A program made the position numbers and the translations under genes. This document shows positions 7,580 to 13,942 of a stretch of DNA of 22,273 bases, piece by piece (positions within the stretch are counted from its first letter, which is position 1; each line of letters opens with the position of its first letter). The notes under the pieces were generated by a model that did not search any database, had not been told where the DNA came from, and saw nothing but the letters and a program-made list of their open reading frames with translations. The stretch lies in NCBI GenBank assembly GCA_027065635.1, contig JAMONQ010000194.1, positions 1-22,273 of the forward strand, read 5' to 3'. This DNA is from Campylobacterales bacterium (GTDB taxonomy: Bacteria > Campylobacterota > Campylobacteria > Campylobacterales > Hydrogenimonadaceae).

Positions 7580-9874
7580 CTAAAGAGTCTTGCGTATATT
7601 TTTTGTCGCAGTGACCATATTTTCAAGGCTCGGTACAACCTCTTCCCACCTTCTGGTCTTTAGGCCGCAATCGGGATTGATCCACAGCTGTCTTGCAGGC
7701 AACACTTCAAGCAGCAGCCTGATCTGTTTCTCTATCTCCTCTACACTCGGAATACGGGGCGAGTGTATATCGTAGACGCCTGGACCCACCTCTTTCTCGT
7801 ATCCGTGTTCCTTAAAGACTTTCAACAGGGTATTTCCGCTTCTTGCTGTCTCTATGGAGATGACATCAGCATCCATCGCTTCGATCGTATCGATGATGTC
7901 ATTGAAGTCGCTGTAACACATGTGTGTATGTATCTGCGTATCTTCCGAAGCGACAGATGTAGCGATCCAGAAGCTCTCAAGAGCGAATCTCTCATACGCC
8001 GGGCGTTTCTCTTTTCGCAGCGGATATCCCTCTTTGAATGCCGCCTCGTCTACCTGTATCATTTTGATACCGCCTTTTTGCAGATCGTCAACTTCATCTC
8101 TGATCGCCAGGGCAATCTGGTAGCACGTTTCGCTTCTTGGCTGATCATCCCGTACAAACGACCAGTTCAAAATCGTAACAGGACCTGTCAGCATCCCTTT
8201 CATAGGAAGTCTGGTCAACGATGCGGCATATTGGCTCCAGAACAGGGTCATAGGTTTCGGTCTACTCACATCTCCGTAAATGATAGGAGGTTTGACACAT
8301 CGGCTTCCGTAGCTTTGAACCCACCCGTTTTCACTGAATGCGACACCCTCAAGCTGCTCGCCGAAATACTCGACCATATCGTTGCGTTCAAACTCGCCGT
8401 GTACGAGAACTTCCAGTCCTATCCTCTCCTGAATCTCTACACACTCTTTTATGAATCCTTTCATCTTCTCGATATATTCGGATTCTCCTATCGAACCGTT
8501 TTTGTAGTCCCTTCTTGCGGCCCGGACTTCCTGAGTCTGCGGAAAGCTGCCTATCGTAGTCGTACAAAGAGGCGGATAGTTGAATTTTTCGTGCTGTTTG
8601 GCAATCCTTTCACTATAAGGAGCACGCTTTTTCTTCATACTGTCGATATCTTCCATACGCTTTTTGACATCCGGGTTGTGTACCAGAGCGGAGCTTCTTC
8701 TGGCTTCGTTGGCATCCCTATTTTGAGCGTACTTCAAAGCCTGCTGCGCATCGAGAGACTCTGCTCCCTCGAAAAAGAGTCCGGACAGGATAGAGAGTTC
8801 ATCCAGCTTCTCTACACCGTAGGCAAGCCATGACTTTATGTCGCTGTCCATCTTTTTCTCATACTTTAGGGTATAGGGCACATGCAGCAAAGAACACGAT
8901 GTCGATACGACAACCCTCTCCTTGCCTACCGCACTCGCAATTCTCTCGAGTAGCGAAACTCTCTTTTCAATATCGCTGATCCAGATGTTTCTTCCGTCTA
9001 TGACGCCGGCTACGAGAACTTTGTCGCTTCTGCCTATCAGATCGAGCACCTCTTCGTTTTTCTCTCCGTGGACGAAGTCGAGTCCTATCCCCTTTACCGG
9101 AGTCTGCAGCAGTTGGCTTACAGCCTCTTTTGCATGGTCGAAATATGTAACGACATAGATATCCAGATTTTTTGCCGCATTGCAGATCTTTTCAAAAGCG
9201 TCCTTTACAAGCAACGAAAGTTCGGCGGCTCTATCTGTACAAAGGAGAGGCTCATCAACCTGAACCACGATACGATCATCGAGTGATCCAAGAGCTTGAA
9301 AAAGAGCGATATAGGCCGACAATATATCAGAATAGAGTGAAAAAGCGTCCCCCTCGGCTACATCCACTCTCCTTGCACATCCAAGAAACGTCAAAGGACC
9401 TACTATATTGATCTTCGGATCTATTCCAAGTTCCCTGGCCTCCTTGTACTCCTTTTCGATTTTGGAGATATCGACGCAGAACTCCATACCTGCGGAAAGC
9501 TCAGGTACGATATAGTGGTAGTTGGTATTGAACCATTTTGTCATCTCCATAGCTGTGTGATCGGCATCGCCCCTTGCCATGGCAAAGTATCTTTCTACCC
9601 TGTCTTCGATATCCGCAAATCTACTTGGTACAAGTCCAAGCATGTCGATCATATCGAGCACCTGGTCGTAGAGTGAAAAGTCGTTGACACTTATGGCATC
9701 TATACCTGCCTCTTTCTGATACTCCCAGTGTCTCGCTCTAAGCATTTTCGCCACATCTTCCACCTCTTCGAAGGCGGCTTCTCCTCTCCAGTATCTTTCG
9801 AGCACCTTTTTCAACTCTCTCTGTTCGCCGATTCTCGCAAAACCGGTTACCCAACTTCTGATTTTTTCAGACAT
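7580..9874 (-). CDS. metE: Cobalamin-independent methionine synthase (5-methyltetrahydropteroyltriglutamate--homocysteine methyltransferase)
   Basis: Transfers the methyl group of 5-methyltetrahydrofolate polyglutamate to homocysteine without B12. The 764 residues are full length, with the two-barrel architecture: an N-terminal half that evolved by duplication, and a C-terminal catalytic half from about residue 430 (CTTTIGSFPQT). The zinc ligands are H651 and C653 (THMCYSDF), E675 (VISIETARS) and C736 (NPDCGLKTR), equivalent to H641, C643, E665 and C726 of E. coli. The ATG follows AAGGGAT at good spacing. It lies downstream of a candidate cobalamin riboswitch and a BtuB-like receptor gene, so repression by B12 is likely. 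Its stop is separated from the convergent EAL/HDOD gene by one base. Confidence 0.96.
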   Translation of the reverse strand: MSEKIRSWVTGFARIGEQRELKKVLERYWRGEAAFEEVEDVAKMLRARHWEYQKEAGIDAISVNDFSLYDQVLDMIDMLGLVPSRFADIEDRVERYFAMARGDADHTAMEMTKWFNTNYHYIVPELSAGMEFCVDISKIEKEYKEARELGIDPKINIVGPLTFLGCARRVDVAEGDAFSLYSDILSAYIALFQALGSLDDRIVVQVDEPLLCTDRAAELSLLVKDAFEKICNAAKNLDIYVVTYFDHAKEAVSQLLQTPVKGIGLDFVHGEKNEEVLDLIGRSDKVLVAGVIDGRNIWISDIEKRVSLLERIASAVGKERVVVSTSCSLLHVPYTLKYEKKMDSDIKSWLAYGVEKLDELSILSGLFFEGAESLDAQQALKYAQNRDANEARRSSALVHNPDVKKRMEDIDSMKKKRAPYSERIAKQHEKFNYPPLCTTTIGSFPQTQEVRAARRDYKNGSIGESEYIEKMKGFIKECVEIQERIGLEVLVHGEFERNDMVEYFGEQLEGVAFSENGWVQSYGSRCVKPPIIYGDVSRPKPMTLFWSQYAASLTRLPMKGMLTGPVTILNWSFVRDDQPRSETCYQIALAIRDEVDDLQKGGIKMIQVDEAAFKEGYPLRKEKRPAYERFALESFWIATSVASEDTQIHTHMCYSDFNDIIDTIEAMDADVISIETARSGNTLLKVFKEHGYEKEVGPGVYDIHSPRIPSVEEIEKQIRLLLEVLPARQLWINPDCGLKTRRWEEVVPSLENMVTATKNIRKTL

Positions 9875-9907
9875 ATCTATCCCTTTTATACTTTTAACAA
9901 TCTAACA

Positions 9908-9920
9908 GGCCCAAAAGGCC
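9908..9920 (-). other. Short hairpin between the riboswitch and metE
   Basis: GGCC-TTTTG-GGCC can form a four-pair stem about 33 bases before the metE ATG. It has no U-tract, so it does not look like an intrinsic terminator. It could be part of the expression platform, for example a stem controlling access to the ribosome binding site, but this is only a suggestion. Confidence 0.3.
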
Positions 9921-9971
9921 GACACATTCCAAATCTATGACTTGCAAGGCAGCAGTTGTGTAAAAAGCGGT

Positions 9972-10124
9972 GGTGCGAGTCCTGTTTTCGTTTTCCGGCA
10001 GCGGCAGACCGAACGTCTGAAGAATTTGCTAAGATGAAAGAGTAGCCAGGCGCGTCGCCTGAAGAAACAGTTGCAGTGGCACGGTTTGGAGCTGTTTTTC
10101 CCCGCTCTTTGTGTACAGGATACC
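9972..10124 (-). ncRNA. Candidate cobalamin riboswitch in the metE leader
   Basis: Read on the minus strand this leader contains several features of the cobalamin element in order: an opening GGTATCCTG (10124-10116) that can pair with CAGGA...ACC (9984-9972), GGGGAAAA near 10103, the conserved GCCACTG at 10080-10074 followed by CAA, a hairpin CAGGCG-ACG-CGCCTG, and a B12-box-like hairpin CAGAC-GTTCG-GTCTG followed by CC (10019-10003). Its length (about 150 nt) is a little short for the class. It sits upstream of metE, a classic target, and next to a BtuB-like gene. No terminator hairpin with a U-tract follows, so control is probably at translation. The match is by eye and peripheral stems are not verified. 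Confidence 0.62.
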
Positions 10125-10137
10125 AGCGGCGGCTCTT

Positions 10138-10156
10138 CCGGAGGATCCTCCTCCGG
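10138..10156 (-). repeat. Inverted repeat / RNA hairpin upstream of the riboswitch
   Basis: CCGGAGG and CCTCCGG flank a five-base spacer and contain the 12-bp palindrome GGAGGATCCTCC. As RNA on the minus strand it would form a seven-pair GC-rich stem between the receptor relic and the riboswitch. There is no following T-run. It could help end btuB transcripts or protect their 3' ends. Confidence 0.5.
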
Positions 10157-10195
10157 CTCCTCACCGTAGAGACGGTAGACGACAAAGAGACTTCT

Positions 10196-10294
10196 ATACC
10201 TGGCGGAGACGGCATGCAGAGCTATCTGCGAATTCAAAGCCTGGATGGCCGCAAGCGTAAAGTAGCGGCCCTTAAATCCCTTTGCGACTCTCAT
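10196..10294 (-). pseudogene. Relic of a second TonB-receptor gene (start and end joined) or a short signal-peptide ORF
   Basis: The ATG lies one base after the btuB stop. The first 17 codons give MRVAKGFKGRYFTLAAI, identical to the start of the adjacent receptor except F3V. At DNA level 11 of 51 bases differ, nearly all silently, so the copy is old and was under selection. After a signal-peptide-like stretch the frame reads VSARY, the same five residues that end the receptor, using the same nine bases (GCCAGGTAT), but the stop codon is lost. The simplest reading is a tandem paralogue whose middle (roughly 1.8 kb) was deleted. The frame continues as low-complexity EEPEEDPPEEPP and into the riboswitch, which does not look like protein. 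A functional leader peptide remains possible. Confidence 0.5.
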
Positions 10295-10295
10295 C

Positions 10296-12173
10296 CTAAT
10301 ACCTGGCACTAACCCCTATAAAGAGTGATCGTCCAGCCGTAGCGTAACCGTCTACCTCCTGATAGAAGCGATCGAAAAGGTTTCTTACCTCTATCTCTCC
10401 AGTATAACCCTTGGCGAAGTTGTGCCTTAGAGAGAGATTCGTTACATTGTATTTGCCGGTTTGAACATTTTTTGCGGCATCGTCGAAACGCTCACCGACA
10501 TAGTAGCCGTTGATATTGACGGTATGCTTTTCGGTCGGAAACCAGGTAAAGGAGTAGTTGAGCGTATCCGAAGCGCGTCTTGCAAGATCCTCTCCGGAAG
10601 CGTTTTGAGCCTTTATCAGATAAGTATATCCGATATCGTAGGATACCTCGTCAAACATCGCTCCCGAATATGAGAACTCGACTCCTTCGAACTTCGACTC
10701 TCCAGGGACGTTGTAGTATCGAAACGTCGTATAGTTGTAGTCAATCAGATCTTCGACTTTTTGAGTGTAGTAAAGAACCTTCATGCCGCCGTATTGCAGA
10801 CCGATATCGAATCCTCTGCTCTTTTCAGGTTTCAAGTCGGCATTACCGACCCAGCTGTCATAGAGCCTGTATAGTGTCGGTACATTGTATCCGGTAGAGT
10901 AGTTTGCAAGAACGCTCAAATCATCCACTACTCTCTGTTTGAGTCCGGCTTTATAGGTGAGCTTGTTGTCGAATGAAGTATAGTTGTCGTACCTTAGAGT
11001 CTCCGTCACCACGGTATCGCCGCCAAAGAGCGAGTTGTAGTTGGTAGCGAAAACATAGCGGTTGGCATAGCTTCTGCCTAGATTCGCACCGGCGGAGAGT
11101 CCCTGGTGAAAACTCTGGTAACCGGCTCCTGCCTGTAAAAATCCGGTTTTCAAGTAGTCGAATCTATCAATCACTCCAGCCTCTTTTACATGGCCGCTAT
11201 ACCCGCCGTACTGGCTTCTGTTGAAGGTGGATACCTTGTAAAAGAGCTGCGCCTCGTTGGAGCCGTCCTTTCTTATGTAAGCACTCTTGTAGAATCGTTC
11301 TCTGATCTTGTTTACAGTAAATGGACCGTCAGGCGCATCGACTGTCTGACCGGTTGCAAAATCTATGGAGTCATAGTGTACGGTAGCGTCGATAGCGTAG
11401 AGCGACCCCTCTACTCTATCGTTTGGAGAAAGATCATACCCGATTGCGACCTGGTAGGTTCTGTTTGTATATGGATCCTCTTCATAACCCAGGTCATCGC
11501 CTCTACTTCCATAAAGAGGCGATTGCGATCCCGGTTCGGCGGCTGAAAAACCTCTGGTCTGAAAAGAAGAGAGGGCTAGATTGTAATCGAAAGCACCTGC
11601 CTTTTGTGAAAGGGAGAGTGAGAAGTCTCGTGAATCGTATGTACCGAGATTGAAGCTGTAAGAGAGGCTCTTCCCTTCGGCTTTTTTGGTAACTATATTG
11701 ATGACACCGGCACTGGCGTCCGCACCCCATATACCGCTTTGCGGACCTTTTACTACCTCTATCCTGGCTACGTTGTCGAGCCTGAAGTGCTCTATCTGCG
11801 CACCGTTTAGACCAGTTACGTCGTTGGCACGAACACCGTCCATAAGCACCAGGACATTGTCCGGTCTCAATCCTCTAAGATATATTGAAGTTGGCTGCCC
11901 GTAGCCGCCGTTTGAAGTGAAGGAGATTCCGGGGACGGATGCGAGCGCATCTTTTAGGGTTTTATAACCTCTTTCCCGAATCTCTTCAGCGGTGATGACC
12001 GTCAGATCCTCGGTCACATCCTCCTCTTCCTGTTCCGTATTTGCAGCCGATACTACGATCTTTTGCAGCTGTACCACCTCACTGTTTTGTGCGTGTATCT
12101 GCACCGAACCGACAGTGGCGGCGATAGCTGCAAGCGTAAAGTATCTGCCTTTGAAACCTTTGGCAAATCTCAT
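10296..12173 (-). CDS. btuB: TonB-dependent outer membrane receptor, BtuB-like (probable vitamin B12 transporter)
   Basis: Outer membrane beta-barrel of 625 residues that imports a large ligand using TonB energy. A signal peptide covers about residues 1-28 (MRFAKGFKGR, hydrophobic YFTLAAIAATVG, cleavage near IHA-Q). A TonB-box-like QKIVVSA lies at 37-43. The plug domain (about 50-165) contains TSIYLRG, NVLVLMDGVRAND, RIEVVKGPQSGIWGADASAGVINIVT. The 22-strand barrel follows and ends in VSARY with a terminal aromatic. Length and plug motifs fit BtuB best, and the next gene downstream is a B12-controlled metE candidate; a siderophore or other cobamide ligand is not excluded. A promoter lies 35 bases upstream, so no riboswitch precedes it. 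Confidence 0.85.
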   Translation of the reverse strand: MRFAKGFKGRYFTLAAIAATVGSVQIHAQNSEVVQLQKIVVSAANTEQEEEDVTEDLTVITAEEIRERGYKTLKDALASVPGISFTSNGGYGQPTSIYLRGLRPDNVLVLMDGVRANDVTGLNGAQIEHFRLDNVARIEVVKGPQSGIWGADASAGVINIVTKKAEGKSLSYSFNLGTYDSRDFSLSLSQKAGAFDYNLALSSFQTRGFSAAEPGSQSPLYGSRGDDLGYEEDPYTNRTYQVAIGYDLSPNDRVEGSLYAIDATVHYDSIDFATGQTVDAPDGPFTVNKIRERFYKSAYIRKDGSNEAQLFYKVSTFNRSQYGGYSGHVKEAGVIDRFDYLKTGFLQAGAGYQSFHQGLSAGANLGRSYANRYVFATNYNSLFGGDTVVTETLRYDNYTSFDNKLTYKAGLKQRVVDDLSVLANYSTGYNVPTLYRLYDSWVGNADLKPEKSRGFDIGLQYGGMKVLYYTQKVEDLIDYNYTTFRYYNVPGESKFEGVEFSYSGAMFDEVSYDIGYTYLIKAQNASGEDLARRASDTLNYSFTWFPTEKHTVNINGYYVGERFDDAAKNVQTGKYNVTNLSLRHNFAKGYTGEIEVRNLFDRFYQEVDGYATAGRSLFIGVSARY

Positions 12174-12207
12174 TGCGATCCTTTATAAACCATTGACTAA
12201 GATCGCA

Positions 12208-12216
12208 ATTGTAGCA
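12208..12216 (-). promoter_or_regulatory. Extended -10 promoter of btuB
   Basis: TGCTACAAT on the minus strand matches the extended -10 pattern TGnTAnAAT. It lies about 35 bases before the ATG at 12173, with an A-tract upstream. The leader would be under 30 nt, too short for a riboswitch. Confidence 0.6.
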
Positions 12217-12225
12217 GATTTTTTT

Positions 12226-12453
12226 TTAAAGCTCTTTTTTCGCTTCCTGAAGAGCCTCTATGACCTGATCCAGGTTTTCAGCCGGGATATGCACTTTCCA
12301 GTCCGGCTCTTCGCTCGTTTTGCTCAGCCAGATACCGAGACTCACCACCGGTGAGGAGCCCTTGCCGTACGGCTCGGTCAATGTAGCAACTGTGATAGCG
12401 CCGTTATCGGAGCTTGCAAGGGGAATCTCTTTTATTAACTGTGCCTCTTTCAT
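12226..12453 (-). CDS. Small protein resembling the PC4/p15 transcriptional coactivator fold
   Basis: A 75-residue protein of unassigned function. It opens MKEAQLIKEIPL, has several probable beta strands (GAITVATLTEPYG, SPVVSLGIWLS, WKVHIPAEN) and ends in one amphipathic helix (LDQVIEALQEAKKEL). This strand-rich body with a single C-terminal helix, plus the dipeptide-rich turn before the helix, recalls the PC4/p15 single-stranded DNA-binding family found in small bacterial proteins. This is a resemblance by eye, not a proven match. There is no signal peptide or membrane segment. The start is supported by AGGAGAGG upstream and by an extended -10 box at the end of lpxD. btuB follows after 52 bp with its own promoter. 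Confidence 0.7.
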   Translation of the reverse strand: MKEAQLIKEIPLASSDNGAITVATLTEPYGKGSSPVVSLGIWLSKTSEEPDWKVHIPAENLDQVIEALQEAKKEL

Positions 12454-12507
12454 CGTTTTAACCTCTCCTGTTGAAGTTTTGAACTATAGCCGTTTGTCAG
12501 CTTCGTC

Positions 12508-12516
12508 ATTATATCA
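12508..12516 (-). promoter_or_regulatory. Extended -10 promoter of the 75-codon gene, overlapping the lpxD stop
   Basis: TGATATAAT on the minus strand is a perfect TGnTATAAT. Its TGA is also the lpxD stop codon. The leader to the ATG at 12453 would be about 50 nt. It suggests the small gene is transcribed separately from the ilv-lpxD operon. Confidence 0.6.
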
Positions 12517-13470
12517 CTTTTTCTTTTCCAAAAGCCTTGAAAGCAGAGCGTTGAGTTTAAGCCACCGCTTGTGTTCCATAAGCGGAAAACCGGCATATAC
12601 TCTGCCTCCCTCAATCGACTTGGTAACACCTCCCCTTGCCGCTATGGTGGCAAACGCTCCGATCTCCAGATGACCGGCGGTACCGCTTTGGCCTCCCATG
12701 ACTACATTGCGCCCGAGCTTCGTAGAACCGGACAGGCCGACCTGCCCGGTTATTAGTGAATGTTCTCCGATTTCGCAGTTGTGGGCTATGTGGACGAGGT
12801 TGTCTATCTTCGTTCCCTCCTTTATAAGGGTGGAGTCGAGCGTACCTCTGTCTATGGCGCAGTTTGCGCCGATCTCTACACTGTCCTCAACTACCACATT
12901 GCCGAGCTGATAGAGTTTTACATGTCTTCCCTCTTTTGTATGGGCAAAGCCGTATCCGTCGCTTCCTATTACGGTACCGGCATGTATTATGCAGCTTTTT
13001 CCTACGATACAGCCGTGATAAATCGTAACGTTGGGGTAGATGAGGGTATTGTCACCGATCTTCACATCGTCACCTATGTAGCAGCCCGGCATTATCGTCA
13101 CACCCTCTCCTATGACGACATCTTTTCCGAAAGCGACACCTTCGGCTACATTGCTTCCCTCTCCTATCAGAGGTTCTTTTCCTTCTCTTTTCATAGGTAC
13201 GGGAGCGAAGATCTCACTGGCCATCGCCAGCTTCAGATAGGGTTCGTCATCGACAAGAGCTATACTCCCTTCCGGTACGGCATCTGCATAGCGCGGAGCG
13301 ACCAGTACGGCTGCCGCTTTAGTATCGGCCAACTCTTTTATATATTTGGGATTATCGAGAAAAGTGAGTTCATCGCACTTTGCGCCTTTGAGTGTTCCGA
13401 TCCCGGTTATCTCGCGATCCTCCCCCTCAAACTCTATACCGAGCGACTCGGCAAGCCTGGATAGCCTCAT
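12514..13470 (-). CDS. lpxD: UDP-3-O-(3-hydroxyacyl)glucosamine N-acyltransferase
   Basis: Third step of lipid A synthesis: adds a hydroxyacyl chain from acyl carrier protein to UDP-acylglucosamine. The 318 residues show an N-terminal uridine-binding domain (about 1-100, with ELTFLDNPKY near 34), a left-handed beta-helix of hexapeptide repeats (about 100-290), and a short C-terminal helix (LNALLSRLLEKKK). H230 in LVHIAHNCEIG corresponds to the catalytic histidine (H239 of E. coli). GSDGYGFAHTKEGRHVK near 169 and GANCAIDRGT near 201 are typical LpxD signatures. It overlaps the end of ilvH by four bases (ATGA), so lipid A and branched-chain amino acid genes are coupled here. Confidence 0.95.
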   Translation of the reverse strand: MRLSRLAESLGIEFEGEDREITGIGTLKGAKCDELTFLDNPKYIKELADTKAAAVLVAPRYADAVPEGSIALVDDEPYLKLAMASEIFAPVPMKREGKEPLIGEGSNVAEGVAFGKDVVIGEGVTIMPGCYIGDDVKIGDNTLIYPNVTIYHGCIVGKSCIIHAGTVIGSDGYGFAHTKEGRHVKLYQLGNVVVEDSVEIGANCAIDRGTLDSTLIKEGTKIDNLVHIAHNCEIGEHSLITGQVGLSGSTKLGRNVVMGGQSGTAGHLEIGAFATIAARGGVTKSIEGGRVYAGFPLMEHKRWLKLNALLSRLLEKKK

Positions 13471-13940
13471 TCGCGCTCCATGGCTACCACGCCGCCTCTT
13501 ACAATCTCGACCGGATGGAAACGCTGGGCAGCCTCTATGAAGTGTCTTACACGCTTTGGCTCGTCCGCTACCATCGTGATGATATGCTGACTGCTGACAT
13601 TCGCTATTCCGCCGTTGTAGGCTTCACATAGAGCCTGGATATTGGATAGCGACTCGTTTATTGGAAACTTCATCATCACCATCTCCTTTTCGATCATCTC
13701 CTCGTGCTCGATCACTTTAAAGGTAGGGATGAGTTTGTGCAGCTGCTTGATTATCTGCTCGATGACTCTTACGTTTCCTCTCGTCTCTATGGTAAGACGC
13801 GACATATCGCTATCCGGGATCGGGGCTACGGTCAACGTCTCTATATTGTAACCGCGTGCGGCAAAGAGGCCGGTAATTCGCGCCAGTACGCTATGCTCGT
13901 TTTGGACGACAACCGAAATGATTCTTCTTTCAACTTTCAT
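13467..13940 (-). CDS. ilvH: Acetolactate synthase small (regulatory) subunit
   Basis: Regulatory subunit of acetohydroxyacid synthase, which activates the large subunit and confers valine feedback. With the ATG at 13940 the protein has 157 residues. The N-terminal ACT domain (about 2-75) has VVVQNEHSVLARITGLFAARGYNIETL and the DMSRLTIET segment that forms the valine site. The C-terminal domain follows (about 80-157). AAGGA lies six bases before this ATG. A TTG two codons upstream is possible but overlaps the ilvB stop and touches the binding site. It starts two bases after the ilvB stop and ends in a four-base overlap with lpxD. Confidence 0.95.
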   Translation of the reverse strand: MKVERRIISVVVQNEHSVLARITGLFAARGYNIETLTVAPIPDSDMSRLTIETRGNVRVIEQIIKQLHKLIPTFKVIEHEEMIEKEMVMMKFPINESLSNIQALCEAYNGGIANVSSQHIITMVADEPKRVRHFIEAAQRFHPVEIVRGGVVAMERE

Positions 13941-13942
13941 GA

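Noticed and set aside
7763..8833. Long open frame (356 codons) on the plus strand
   Set aside because: It lies entirely antisense to metE, whose zinc ligands and length are complete. The translation has no recognisable domain and no good start context.
9886..10215. Open frame of 109 codons on the minus strand in the btuB-metE gap
   Set aside because: It runs straight through the candidate riboswitch in another frame and is very rich in R, S and P; it looks like a by-product of RNA structure.
12760..13464. Open frame of 234 codons on the plus strand
   Set aside because: Antisense to lpxD; the regular hexapeptide codon pattern of lpxD keeps the opposite frame open by chance.
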